A stretch of 64,000 nt of DNA, taken from NCBI GenBank assembly GCA_028345055.1, contig JAOMCO010000002.1:62001-126000 (forward strand), written 5' to 3'. Both the position numbers and the translations under genes were made by a program. Shown here in pieces: positions 36,573 through 45,189 of this stretch (within the stretch, counting starts at the first letter, position 1; every line of letters starts with the position of its first letter). Origin of the DNA: Candidatus Thioglobus sp. (GTDB lineage: Bacteria; Pseudomonadota; Gammaproteobacteria; PS1; Pseudothioglobaceae). The notes beneath the pieces are model-generated. The model saw only the letters and a program-made list of their open reading frames with translations, made no database searches and was not told the DNA's origin.

Positions 36573-37986
36573 AAGAATGGGAAAAGCTGCTTTCTCTTTT
36601 TATAAGTGGCTTGGATTTATTATTGCCGTAATCATTTCAGGTATTAGTGCTGTACTTGGGTACATTGATAATACCCCCTCTCAGCTAATAATCCTTTATA
36701 CAGTTGCAATTTTTGGCTCTATTCTTTGGGGCTGGTACCACCTTTCAGTGCGATGGCAATTCAAAGAAGACAAGGATGAAAAAAATACCCAATCATCTAA
36801 AGAGTTAAGTGAAGCAATAATAGATGATAGTGAACACCATGAAAGTTATATTAGTTATCTTATTAAAAGTAACAAGTTCGCGATTATAGGAATTATAGCA
36901 ATGATTATTGCTTTTGTTGCCCTGGCATTTGCAATGGACAATTTTTTTGAGTGGAAAAATGTTCTTACTCTTGTAGTATTTTTCTTAACACTACTAGTCC
37001 TTATTATCACAAACTCTGTTGCCAAAAATAATAAGAGTGCCATGATGGGCTTAGCGGTTCTGATTGGACTTTTTATTATGGGCTCATTGATTGTTGATGG
37101 ATTTATCTCAACTTTAAATCTTAAATCAATGCTACTTTTTGCATCATTTCTTGGACTTGCATGCATTGGACAAACTCTAGTAGTTCTTCTTGGAGGTTTA
37201 GATTTATCTGTCAGCTTTGTAATAGGTGCTGCAAATATTGGCCTGATGTACTTAATCAATCTTGGCCTACCGCCATGGATTTGTATTATCGCAGTCTTAA
37301 TGGTTGGTATTGGTGTAGGACTTGTTAATGGCTTGTTAAGTTTTCGACTTCAAGGACAAGCCTTGATTCTAACTCTAGGTGTTGGTTTCGTTATTACTGG
37401 TCTAGTGCAGGCTTTAACAACTATTGGCTCTGACTTTGGTGGAAGTGTTTTTGGAGTTGTACCTAAATGGCTATCTAATATCGCAGCTGCAAATGGCACT
37501 GTTTTTGGTATTAGTATTCCTCCAGTTGTTGTTATTTGGGTCGTTCTTTCAATATTATTAATAGTTGCACTAAAAAATACAACTTGGGGGCGAAATTTGT
37601 ATGCTGTTGGAGGGAATCGAACTTCAGCAGCACGTTTATCAATCTCTGAACGAACATACTGGGTAGGTGTTTTTACTATTGGTGGCTTTATTTCGGCACT
37701 AACAGGAATTCTACTTCTTGGTTGGAGTGGTGGTGGCTTTGTTGGCGTAGGAGGTCCCTATCTATTTCAAACAATAGCAGCAGTAGTAGTTGGAGGAACT
37801 TCATTGCTTGGAGGTAAAGGAGGATATGGATTTACAGTTATAGGTGTTCTAGTTCTTCAAGTACTATCTTCTTTCCTTGTTGGTATTGGATTAAGTTATG
37901 AAGGGCAACAATTTGTATTTGGACTACTGATTCTACCAATGGTTGCTTTATATGCAAGATCACCTCATATAAGAACGCAAATTTAA
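36562..37986 (+). CDS. Ribose-type ABC permease with N-terminal membrane extension
   Basis: This 474-residue membrane protein starts at GTG (36562) after AGAGG. The first ~185 residues hold about five extra hydrophobic segments and a charged loop (~75-100). The BPD_transp_2 permease follows (LLGGLDLSVSFVIGAANIG, LILTLGVGFVITG, VVGGTSLLGGKGG). Normal RbsC-type permeases are ~330 residues. It lies 34 bp after the 729-residue permease and is the likely second half of the same transporter. Confidence 0.88.
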   Translation: METRRMGKAAFSFYKWLGFIIAVIISGISAVLGYIDNTPSQLIILYTVAIFGSILWGWYHLSVRWQFKEDKDEKNTQSSKELSEAIIDDSEHHESYISYLIKSNKFAIIGIIAMIIAFVALAFAMDNFFEWKNVLTLVVFFLTLLVLIITNSVAKNNKSAMMGLAVLIGLFIMGSLIVDGFISTLNLKSMLLFASFLGLACIGQTLVVLLGGLDLSVSFVIGAANIGLMYLINLGLPPWICIIAVLMVGIGVGLVNGLLSFRLQGQALILTLGVGFVITGLVQALTTIGSDFGGSVFGVVPKWLSNIAAANGTVFGISIPPVVVIWVVLSILLIVALKNTTWGRNLYAVGGNRTSAARLSISERTYWVGVFTIGGFISALTGILLLGWSGGGFVGVGGPYLFQTIAAVVVGGTSLLGGKGGYGFTVIGVLVLQVLSSFLVGIGLSYEGQQFVFGLLILPMVALYARSPHIRTQI

Positions 37987-38018
37987 AAAAAATTAGTATC
38001 TTAAGGAGAAAACTATTG

Positions 38019-38057
38019 ATGCCAAAAAACTATATAAGAATAAAGAAAAATGACTGA
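38019..38057 (+). CDS. Possible 12-residue leader ORF overlapping the symporter start
   Basis: A strong AAGGAG (38003-38008) precedes ATG 38019, which reads MPKNYIRIKKND and stops at 38055-38057, overlapping the symporter start at 38050 by 8 nt. The symporter ATG itself has no good ribosome site, so it is probably reached by re-initiation. Peptide function is not implied. Confidence 0.35.
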   Translation: MPKNYIRIKKND

Positions 38058-39981
38058 AGTTATCAATTGGATATTTATTTTCCTTGGACTATATTGGGCT
38101 TTTTGCTTGTTTTGGGGTGTCCGTGCTGGAAAACAAATAGGAACAACTGACGATTTTTTTCTATCTAATAGAAATATATCTCCCTGGGTTTTTGCGCTTG
38201 CTGCAACAGCAATTTCTTTTGCTGGCTGGATATTTATTGCCCACCCAGGACTAGTATTTAGAGATGGTTTTCAATTTGCAAATACTTCATTCATTGCAAT
38301 AATAGTAGCAATTTCTGGAGTTGTTTTACTTAAAAGACAATGGATGTTAGGAAAACGTTTCGGATATTCCACTTCAGGAGAAATGTTGTCCGCCTACTAC
38401 AAGGGTGATGGCTTACGAATTATTTCAGTTGGAATTGCTCTTCTATTCGGGATACCTTTTGTAGCAATGTTATTTGGAGCTTCAGGTTTTCTAATAAGTG
38501 AATTAACAAACGGAATGCTTTCAAGAAATTTTGCAATGTGGGTCCTATCCGGCTTTGTACTTTTATATTCAATTATGGGTGGAATGCAAGCAATATTAAA
38601 AATTGCAGCAGTGCAGTTTGTTTTATTTATTCTAGGAATGATTCTTTTAGGTTTATTTGCTTTAGAGCTAGTTGGTAATTTTGATACACTTAATCAAGGG
38701 CTTGCAAATATTTCAAAAGATGTACCAAGCCACCTAGGAGAAACAAAAGGAATGGGAGGGGGTAATTTCCCAGGATATTTTGCAATACCTGGAGTGATTC
38801 AGTTTACTGATGGCATAGGAATCGAATTACCAAAAGGTGGCCCATGGACATCAATAATGATATTAACTTTTGTACTTTCTGTTATGGGTATACAGTCTTC
38901 ACCATCATTTACAATGCTTGGATTTACAAGTCGATCACCAAAAGGTTTTGCAATTCATCAGATTTGGGGAGCTGCAGCAGTAGTAGGAATTATTTTGTTT
39001 GTATTCTCAATTCTAATAGGTGTAAGTGCAAATCTTTTAGGTGCAAATGCTGATGTTAATGAAGCTGGTCTTGCGATTGGGAATTATCTGCCTGAAATTT
39101 CAAAAGGGCAACATACTGAATTAGTTATTCAATTTATAAAACTTTTAGGAAATAGTTCACCATGGTTAGGTGGTTTTCTTGCTGTTTGTGCTATTGCTTC
39201 TCTTCAGGCAACAGCTACTTCATTTATGTCAACTACGGGTAATATTTTATCGCGTGATATATATTTTCACTACTTTAATAAAGATTCTGATGATAAACAA
39301 CAATTAGGTGTAGCTAGATTGTTTACTGGATTAGTTTTCTTATCTGGAATGTTATTAGCTTCATATTCTATGGAAGCGACGATTCTTCTTGGTAATTTAG
39401 CTATAGCATGTTCTTTTCAATTATGGCCATCATTGCTAGGTGCAACATGGTTACCATGGATTAATCGAAGTGGAGCAATAGCAGGTTTGAGTATCGGTCT
39501 TATAGCGGTTATTTTGACTGAGCCAATTGGTCAAAAACTTACAGGAGGTGCATTGCCTTGGGGAGTTTGGCCTTGGAATGTTCACTCAGCAGTATGGGGA
39601 ATGTTTTTTAATATTATAATTTGTATGGTAGTTTCACTGATGGCTGAAAATGATTCTGAAAAAGATCATAGACAAACTTTCCATAATTTTTTTAAAAAAC
39701 ATAGCGAAATTAAATCAAGTGATCGTTGGTCAAAACCTATTGGCGCTTTAATACTTATGATTTGGATGTTTTTTGCTATTGGACCAGGATCTATATTTGG
39801 AAATATGGCATTCGGTGAACCCAATATTGGCTTTGATGAATGGATGTTAGGAATGCCATCTATTTGGGCATGGCAAATAATTTGGTGGGCATTAGGAGTT
39901 GGTGCAGTTTGGTTTCTAGCAAATAAATTAAGAATGTCTGTCGAGCCAGAAAGTGAAATAAAAGCCATTTCTTCAGATTAA
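38050..39981 (+). CDS. Sodium:solute symporter family protein
   Basis: This 643-residue membrane protein with about 13 or more hydrophobic helices belongs to the SSS family (Na+/solute symporters such as PutP and PanF). Visible signatures are GKQIGTTDDFFLSNRNISPW near the N-terminus, the unwound first helix ALAATAISFAGWIFIA, and a QATATSFMSTTGNILSRDI segment in the Na+-site region. It is last of the plus-strand transport run, 63 bp after the permease and overlapped by a mini-ORF. It may import the same or a related small solute with sodium as driving force. Confidence 0.88.
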   Translation: MTEVINWIFIFLGLYWAFCLFWGVRAGKQIGTTDDFFLSNRNISPWVFALAATAISFAGWIFIAHPGLVFRDGFQFANTSFIAIIVAISGVVLLKRQWMLGKRFGYSTSGEMLSAYYKGDGLRIISVGIALLFGIPFVAMLFGASGFLISELTNGMLSRNFAMWVLSGFVLLYSIMGGMQAILKIAAVQFVLFILGMILLGLFALELVGNFDTLNQGLANISKDVPSHLGETKGMGGGNFPGYFAIPGVIQFTDGIGIELPKGGPWTSIMILTFVLSVMGIQSSPSFTMLGFTSRSPKGFAIHQIWGAAAVVGIILFVFSILIGVSANLLGANADVNEAGLAIGNYLPEISKGQHTELVIQFIKLLGNSSPWLGGFLAVCAIASLQATATSFMSTTGNILSRDIYFHYFNKDSDDKQQLGVARLFTGLVFLSGMLLASYSMEATILLGNLAIACSFQLWPSLLGATWLPWINRSGAIAGLSIGLIAVILTEPIGQKLTGGALPWGVWPWNVHSAVWGMFFNIIICMVVSLMAENDSEKDHRQTFHNFFKKHSEIKSSDRWSKPIGALILMIWMFFAIGPGSIFGNMAFGEPNIGFDEWMLGMPSIWAWQIIWWALGVGAVWFLANKLRMSVEPESEIKAISSD

Positions 39982-40084
39982 ACAAAAAACCTTAAAAAGT
40001 ATTAATTAAATTTTCTGAGTAGTATGATTGTATTTTTAAATTAATGTCAATGCAATTTTGAATAAAAGTTTAAATATTAAATCA

Positions 40085-40888
40085 ATGAATCTCTACAACA
40101 ATGTAGAAAGAATATTTAACGAACTTAAAGAAATAGGAAAATCAACTTCAGACTCACTTCAGGTTAAAGATTTAACTCAATTTGACCAGTTCCATTACCA
40201 TGGAACTGATGCAATTGATATTTCAATCAAAAAATTAGGAATAAATAGCAAAACTAGAATACTTGACGTAGGATCAGGTATTGGAGGTCCAGCAAGATAT
40301 ATAGCTGATAAAACTGGGGCTAAAATTACTGCAATTGAACTTCAAGCAGATCAAAATGATTTAGCTAGTAACCTAACAAAAAAATGCGGACTTTCAAACC
40401 AAGTCAGTCATATTTGTGGAGATATTCTTAATTATAATTTCCAAAATCAAAGATTTGATATAGTTGTTAGTTGGCTAACTTTATATCACATATCTGATCA
40501 TCAGGCACTCTTGAAAAAATTATATAATCTACTTAACCCAAATGGCTTATTTTTTACTGAAGATATAACCAGTAGAATTATTTTAAATAAGCATGATCTT
40601 GGAGAAATTGAAAAAGAAATTTTTGGTATGCATCTTCCGCTATATGATCAATATATTTCAAACATAGAAAAATTTGGATTTAAAGTAATTTTTGCCGAGG
40701 ATATGTCAGAATCTTGGTCAGCCTTTACAAAACAAAGAATAGCTCAATATAATACTGACAAAGATAGAAATATTAGGGTCCACAACAAAGAAATTGTTGA
40801 AAGCTTAAGCTCCTTTTATAATTTTGTTGGTAAATATTTTTCTAATGGAAAGCTTGGTGGAATTAGAATTATGGCAAAAAAAATCTGA
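40085..40888 (+). CDS. Class I SAM-dependent methyltransferase
   Basis: This 267-residue enzyme has the SAM-binding motif ILDVGSGIGGPARY near residues 58-71, followed by ITAIELQ and the post-motif VVSWLTLYHI. The N-terminal LTQFDQFHYHGTDAID resembles small-molecule N-methyltransferases of the sarcosine/dimethylglycine or phosphoethanolamine type. I prefer ATG 40085 because homologues typically begin close to LYNNVERIF; an in-frame TTG at 40058 is the alternative, and neither has a clear ribosome site. It stands between the symporter and the convergent mtkB gene, and could act on methylated amines (inference). Confidence 0.75.
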   Translation: MNLYNNVERIFNELKEIGKSTSDSLQVKDLTQFDQFHYHGTDAIDISIKKLGINSKTRILDVGSGIGGPARYIADKTGAKITAIELQADQNDLASNLTKKCGLSNQVSHICGDILNYNFQNQRFDIVVSWLTLYHISDHQALLKKLYNLLNPNGLFFTEDITSRIILNKHDLGEIEKEIFGMHLPLYDQYISNIEKFGFKVIFAEDMSESWSAFTKQRIAQYNTDKDRNIRVHNKEIVESLSSFYNFVGKYFSNGKLGGIRIMAKKI

Positions 40889-40907
40889 CTAAAGGAAATG
40901 AGTTCAT

Positions 40908-41795
40908 TTAAACTTTTAGAAGCTTAGCCATTGTTATTCCCATATCTGAAGGGGTTGGAGAAACTATTACGCCTGCATCTTGAAGAATTTCAACCTTTTC
41001 AGAAGCACTCTCACCACTTGAGCTAACAATAGCGCCAGCATGGCCCATAAGTCTTCCTGGAGGAGCAGTCAAGCCGGCAATATAAGCAGCCATTGGTTTA
41101 CTCATATGTTTTTGATAATACTCAGCCGCCTCAGCCTCTTGTGGGCCTCCAATTTCACCAATAATCAATACTGCCTCAGTTTCATCATCTTGCTCAAAAT
41201 GTTTTAAGATTTCAACAAAAGAACTGCCATTTATTGGGTCACCTCCAATACCAACACTGGTACTAATTCCAATACCTAATTCTTTCATTTGGGAAGCAGC
41301 TTCATAACCTAAAGTACCTGAGCGTCCAATCAATCCGACGTTACCTTTTTTGTATATATGACCAGGCATAATGCCTAACATTGATTTACCCGGACTAATA
41401 GTTCCTGCACAATTAGGGCCTGTTAAAATCATGCGATTCTCAGGTTTAGCATGTTGAAAAAGGTAGCGCTTGACTCGAATCATGTCATGCGTTGGTATTC
41501 CGTCAGTAATGCTAACGCAATATTTAATACCCCCTTCAATGGCTTCCATAATTCCATCTGCCGCATAGGCAGGAGGAACAAATATAATACAAGCTTCAGC
41601 ACCTGTTGATGCAACAGCATCTTTAACTGTGTTGAATACAGGCCTTCCTAGATGTGTTGCACCTCCCTTGCCTGGAGTAACTCCAGCAACAACATTAGTT
41701 CCATAATCTATCATCTCCTGAGCATGAAAAGAACCCATACGACCAGTTATGCCTTGAATTAAAACTGGAGTTTTTTCATCAATAAATATACTCAT
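40908..41795 (-). CDS. mtkB: Malate-CoA ligase, alpha subunit
   Basis: This 295-residue protein resembles succinyl-CoA synthetase alpha: an N-terminal CoA-binding Rossmann domain ([17 protein letters not shown]) and a C-terminal ligase domain with [10 protein letters not shown] containing the phospho-histidine. The neighbours mtkA (3-bp gap) and malyl-CoA lyase identify it as malate-CoA ligase (malate thiokinase) rather than SucD. With ATP and CoA it makes malyl-CoA for the serine cycle. Confidence 0.88.
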   Translation of the reverse strand: MSIFIDEKTPVLIQGITGRMGSFHAQEMIDYGTNVVAGVTPGKGGATHLGRPVFNTVKDAVASTGAEACIIFVPPAYAADGIMEAIEGGIKYCVSITDGIPTHDMIRVKRYLFQHAKPENRMILTGPNCAGTISPGKSMLGIMPGHIYKKGNVGLIGRSGTLGYEAASQMKELGIGISTSVGIGGDPINGSSFVEILKHFEQDDETEAVLIIGEIGGPQEAEAAEYYQKHMSKPMAAYIAGLTAPPGRLMGHAGAIVSSSGESASEKVEILQDAGVIVSPTPSDMGITMAKLLKV

Positions 41796-41798
41796 AAT

Positions 41799-42980
41799 TT
41801 ACCCTGATTTTCCCTTTGACTTTTTCCATTCAACAACAACTTTTTGTGCTGCATCTGACAAAGTCTCAGCTGTAATAATTTTTTTGCCACTATCCTTTAA
41901 TATTTTTTGGCCTTTTTCAACATTGGTACCTGATAAACGAACTACTAAAGGAACATCAACATCACGTTTGTTTAATAGATCTACGATGCCCTGGGCAACC
42001 CAATCACAGCGGTTAATGCCAGCAAAGATATTAACCAAAATAGCCTCAACATTATCATCTGATAAGACCAACTCTATTGATGTTGCAACCCTCTGAGCAG
42101 AAGCACCACCACCAATATCGAGGAAGTTTGCTGGTTTTCCCCCAGCATGCTGAATCATGTCCATAGTTGCCATAGCAAGACCTGCACCATTAATGAGACA
42201 GCCAATATTGCCATCCAGACCAACATAGTTCAAATCATGCTCTGCAGCATGAATTTCTCGAGTATCTTGTTGTGTTTTATCATTTAACTCAAAGATTTCT
42301 GGGCGGCGATAGAGTGCATTTGCGTCAAATGACATTTTCGCATCAAGAGCTAGTACTTTATTTCCAGAGACTAAAGCCAGAGGATTAATTTCCAATAAAT
42401 TAGCGTCAGTATCACGGAATGCTCGATAACATTTCATAACTGCTCGACTGGCAGAGTCAACAGCCTCATTAGGTAAACCCAAGTTAAACACCAGTTGACG
42501 GACTTGGAATGGCTGCATACCAACTGAAGGGTCAATCCTAATTTTGGCAATTTTTTCTGGCATCTCCTCTGCAACTTGCTCAATATCCATTCCACCTTCT
42601 GTCGAAACAACTAAGGTAACTTTTTGGGATGTTCTATCTAAAAGAATACTGAAGTATAGCTCCTTTAAAATGACACTAGCCTCTTCAACATAAATACTTG
42701 AAACCATTTTGCCTTCAGGCCCAGTCTGATTAGTGACTAGGTTATTTCCAAGAAACTTATCACAAAATTGTGAAATTTCTTTGCTAGACTTACATAACTT
42801 GACACCGCCGGCTTTTCCACGTGCTCCAGAATGAATCTGAGTCTTTAAAATCCATTTATCACCGCCTAATTCGTTAGCTTGATAAATTGCTCCAGTTGCA
42901 GAATGCGCTATCCCACCCCTAGGAACTGGGACTCCATATTGGGCTAATAGTTTCTTGGCTTGATATTCATGAATATTCAT
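41799..42980 (-). CDS. mtkA: Malate-CoA ligase, beta subunit
   Basis: This 393-residue ATP-grasp protein resembles SucC: N-terminal MNIHEYQAKKLLAQYGVPVP, nucleotide-binding KTQIHSGARGKAGGVKL, and C-terminal NIFAGINRCDWVAQGI. Placement 2 bp after malyl-CoA lyase and 3 bp before mtkB on the same strand supports MtkA. It joins malate and CoA with ATP. SucC function cannot be excluded from sequence alone, but operon context makes it unlikely. Confidence 0.88.
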   Translation of the reverse strand: MNIHEYQAKKLLAQYGVPVPRGGIAHSATGAIYQANELGGDKWILKTQIHSGARGKAGGVKLCKSSKEISQFCDKFLGNNLVTNQTGPEGKMVSSIYVEEASVILKELYFSILLDRTSQKVTLVVSTEGGMDIEQVAEEMPEKIAKIRIDPSVGMQPFQVRQLVFNLGLPNEAVDSASRAVMKCYRAFRDTDANLLEINPLALVSGNKVLALDAKMSFDANALYRRPEIFELNDKTQQDTREIHAAEHDLNYVGLDGNIGCLINGAGLAMATMDMIQHAGGKPANFLDIGGGASAQRVATSIELVLSDDNVEAILVNIFAGINRCDWVAQGIVDLLNKRDVDVPLVVRLSGTNVEKGQKILKDSGKKIITAETLSDAAQKVVVEWKKSKGKSG

Positions 42981-42982
42981 AA

Positions 42983-43936
42983 CTAAACCTTACTCTTTTC
43001 TTTTATTGCTATATCAGTGTTTACAATGTTTTCTGCCATTTTTGCTGACGCTGCATCAATCATTCTTCCGTTAAGTTGTGCCGCTCCCCTGCCCTCTTTA
43101 GCAGCATCATCTAATGCAATAAGTATTTGGTTGGCATGAGTAACTTCTGATTCTGGTGGAGTGTAAACTTCATTTGCAAGTTCAATTTGTGAGGGATGTA
43201 TTGCCCACTTTCCTTCAAAACCAAGAGCTGCACCTCTTTTTGCTGCTTCAATATAGGATTCAGGGTCATTAAAGTCTCCAAATGGACCATCGATCGCGCG
43301 CAATCCATAGGCTCGACAAGCAACTAACATTTGTGATAACCCAGCATGCCACTGATCTCCTGGATAGTCTGGATTTAAACCTCCAATAACTGTTGTTCTA
43401 GCTCTGCAACTTGCCGCATAATCAGCCACACCAAAGTGCATCGCCTCTAGCCTCTCATCTCGACCATTTTTAGCAATATCCAAAACATTTGCCATCCCGA
43501 GGGTAGTTTCAATTAATACTTCAATGCCGATTCTATTTTTAAAGCCCTTAGAGGTTTCTATTTGATTCAACATTGCAGAGAGCATATAAATATCTGAAGA
43601 AGTTCCTGCTTTTGGAAGCAGGATAGTATCTAATCTCTCTCCTGCTTGCTCAACAACCTCAACAACATCCCGATACATGTAATGCGTATCGATGCTATTA
43701 ATACGCACTGAAATCGTTTTAGCATTACCATTCCAATCTAAATCATTAATCGCTTCAATCACATTTTTACGCGCTGGCACTTTATCATCTGGAGCAACGG
43801 CATCTTCCAAATCTAAAAAAACGAAGTCTGCAGAACTTTTTAAAGCTTTTTCAAACATTTTAGGATTTGAACCTGGAACCGCTAACTCGCTTCGCTGAAG
43901 CCTCTGTTTAACTGGTTCATGGATAATATGACTCAT
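42983..43936 (-). CDS. mcl: Malyl-CoA lyase (HpcH/HpaI family)
   Basis: This 317-residue TIM-barrel lyase splits malyl-CoA into glyoxylate and acetyl-CoA. The CitE/Mcl motifs LAVPGSNPKMFEKA, FVFLDLEDAVAPDDK, the catalytic-site IEVLIETTLGMAN, and GKWAIHPSQIE near the C-terminus are present. It is first of the mcl-mtkA-mtkB unit, the acetyl-CoA-forming arm of the serine cycle. The related beta-methylmalyl-CoA activity is possible. Confidence 0.9.
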   Translation of the reverse strand: MSHIIHEPVKQRLQRSELAVPGSNPKMFEKALKSSADFVFLDLEDAVAPDDKVPARKNVIEAINDLDWNGNAKTISVRINSIDTHYMYRDVVEVVEQAGERLDTILLPKAGTSSDIYMLSAMLNQIETSKGFKNRIGIEVLIETTLGMANVLDIAKNGRDERLEAMHFGVADYAASCRARTTVIGGLNPDYPGDQWHAGLSQMLVACRAYGLRAIDGPFGDFNDPESYIEAAKRGAALGFEGKWAIHPSQIELANEVYTPPESEVTHANQILIALDDAAKEGRGAAQLNGRMIDAASAKMAENIVNTDIAIKEKSKV

Positions 43937-44078
43937 AAAAACCCCTTTTAATTAATCACTTACGAGTAAATATAACAACATTAACGAAGAGTGAATTGAG
44001 TAATTATCAAAGGCGATTTAGGTCAAATCAACTTTAGAAATATATTTGATTTGAAATCATAATGAAGATGCAATGGAG

Positions 44079-44155
44079 TGGCGTCCCGTAGGAGATTTGA
44101 ACTACCTGTTTCCAGAATGAAATCCTGGCGTCCTAGGCCACTAGACGAACGGGAC
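44079..44155 (-). tRNA. tRNA-Glu (UUC), divergent copy
   Basis: The minus strand folds as a cloverleaf: acceptor GTCCCGT/ACGGGAC, anticodon arm CCAGG-ATTTCAT-TCTGG with anticodon TTC, discriminator G and encoded CCA. The T arm (GGTAG-TTCAAAT-CTCCT) has a T/C mismatch and a G-T pair, and the variable loop is 5 nt. It may still function, or may be a specialised or decaying copy. Confidence 0.85.
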
Positions 44156-44218
44156 AAAAGAAATTTAGAGGTCTTAACTCTAAAAGTAAGTTAGAGTGAT
44201 CTAACTTAATCAAAAAAA

Positions 44219-44293
44219 TGGCATCCGGTAGGGGAATCGAACCCCTCTTGCCAGGATGAAAACCTGGAGTCCTAACCGATAGACGAACCGGAC
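44219..44293 (-). tRNA. tRNA-Glu (UUC)
   Basis: Cloverleaf on the minus strand: acceptor GTCCGGT/ACCGGAT, anticodon arm CCAGG-TTTTCAT-CCTGG (anticodon TTC), a perfect T arm AGGGG-TTCGATT-CCCCT, and encoded GCCA. The first acceptor pair is G-T instead of the usual G-C. It lies 16 bp after tRNA-Ala and 63 bp before the other tRNA-Glu, so the three are probably co-transcribed. Confidence 0.93.
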
Positions 44294-44309
44294 AAAATCT
44301 GTTTTGCTA

Positions 44310-44385
44310 TGGTGGAGCTAGGCGGGATCGAACCGCCGACCTCAACACTGCCAGTGTTGCGCTCTCCCAGCTGAGCTATAGCCCC
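44310..44385 (-). tRNA. tRNA-Ala (GGC)
   Basis: Minus-strand cloverleaf of 76 nt: acceptor GGGGCTA/TAGCTCC, D arm GCTCAGCTGGGAGAGC, anticodon arm CAACA-CTGGCAG-TGTTG with anticodon GGC, T arm GGCGG-TTCGATC-CCGCC, A discriminator and encoded CCA. It is first in the Ala-Glu-Glu transcript. Confidence 0.95.
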
Positions 44386-44414
44386 AAAAAACTGGGTTAT
44401 TAGCAAAAACGTAA

Positions 44415-44442
44415 ATTATAATCTGTATCTTCTTTCAGTCAA
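44415..44442 (-). promoter_or_regulatory. Promoter of the tRNA-Ala-Glu-Glu unit
   Basis: On the minus strand the -35 TTGACT (44437-44442) and a perfect -10 TATAAT (44415-44420) are separated by 16 bp. The start would be near 44407, about 22 nt ahead of tRNA-Ala. A divergent promoter for the plus-strand gene at 44467 must overlap this short gap. Confidence 0.8.
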
Positions 44443-44466
44443 GTCAAAATTGGTAAAATATTAATT

Positions 44467-45189
44467 ATGGAAAAAAAATATAACAGTAAAAATTACTCTA
44501 TTGAGGTGCTTTATCATATTGGTGCCTATGAAAATTCAATTCACTTTATTTTTGATGAATCAACTAAAACTTGTGCCATAGTTGACCCTGCATGGGAGCC
44601 AGATTTATTTTTAAAAAAAATAAATGACAAGGGCTACACCCTGACAGATATTTGGATTACTCACTGGCATGGCGACCATACAAATGCAGTGGATGATATA
44701 GCTAATAAAACAGGGGCAAAAATTACTGCTGGTGTCAATGAGATTCCCTATCTTAATGTTGAAAATGAAGTTCATACGGTTAGTGATGGAGATAAAATTA
44801 AACTGGGAAATATTGAAGCCAAAATTATTGAGACTCCAGGACATACTGCTGGTGGTGTGTGTTATTTACTGGATGAACATCTAATCGCTGGTGATACTTT
44901 GTTTGTATATGGTGTGGGTATTTGCAGTCTCCAGGGTTCAAATCCTGTTACATTATTTCACTCTCTCAAAAAATTATTATCTCAAGTCGATGATGATATT
45001 ATTTTGTTATGTGGACACAACTATGGCTCAGAAATCTCAACTACAATTGCAGAGCAAAAAAGAGCAAATCCATTTTTATTAATAAAAGATGAAGATACGT
45101 TTGTGCGCTATCGTATGCATGTTCATGATTCAACAAGAAAATACCCAATGTCTCCGATGACATTAGAAGAGGTCAACGCCTTGTTATGA
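44467..45189 (+). CDS. Metallo-beta-lactamase-fold hydrolase, glyoxalase II-like
   Basis: This 240-residue MBL-fold enzyme has the binuclear metal motif THWHGDH at residues 65-71, a downstream TPGHTAGGVCYLL histidine, AGDTLF aspartate and CGHNYG histidine. This set is typical of hydroxyacylglutathione hydrolases and persulfide dioxygenase-like proteins. It would hydrolyse a thioester such as S-lactoylglutathione. The end overlaps nadD by 4 bp. Confidence 0.85.
   Translation: MEKKYNSKNYSIEVLYHIGAYENSIHFIFDESTKTCAIVDPAWEPDLFLKKINDKGYTLTDIWITHWHGDHTNAVDDIANKTGAKITAGVNEIPYLNVENEVHTVSDGDKIKLGNIEAKIIETPGHTAGGVCYLLDEHLIAGDTLFVYGVGICSLQGSNPVTLFHSLKKLLSQVDDDIILLCGHNYGSEISTTIAEQKRANPFLLIKDEDTFVRYRMHVHDSTRKYPMSPMTLEEVNALL

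Noticed and set aside
23803-37986. Plain sugar (ribose) uptake locus
   Set aside because: The ABC parts are ribose-type, but no sugar kinase, isomerase or other sugar catabolic gene is present, while an amidase and a TorT-like sensor are.
17654-39981. Recently acquired genomic island or prophage
   Set aside because: No integrase, transposase, phage gene, flanking tRNA or direct repeats at the borders, and base composition looks the same as in the surrounding core genes.
40908-42980. Succinyl-CoA synthetase sucCD
   Set aside because: The pair is preceded 2 bp away by malyl-CoA lyase and no TCA-cycle genes adjoin, so malate-CoA ligase is the better call.
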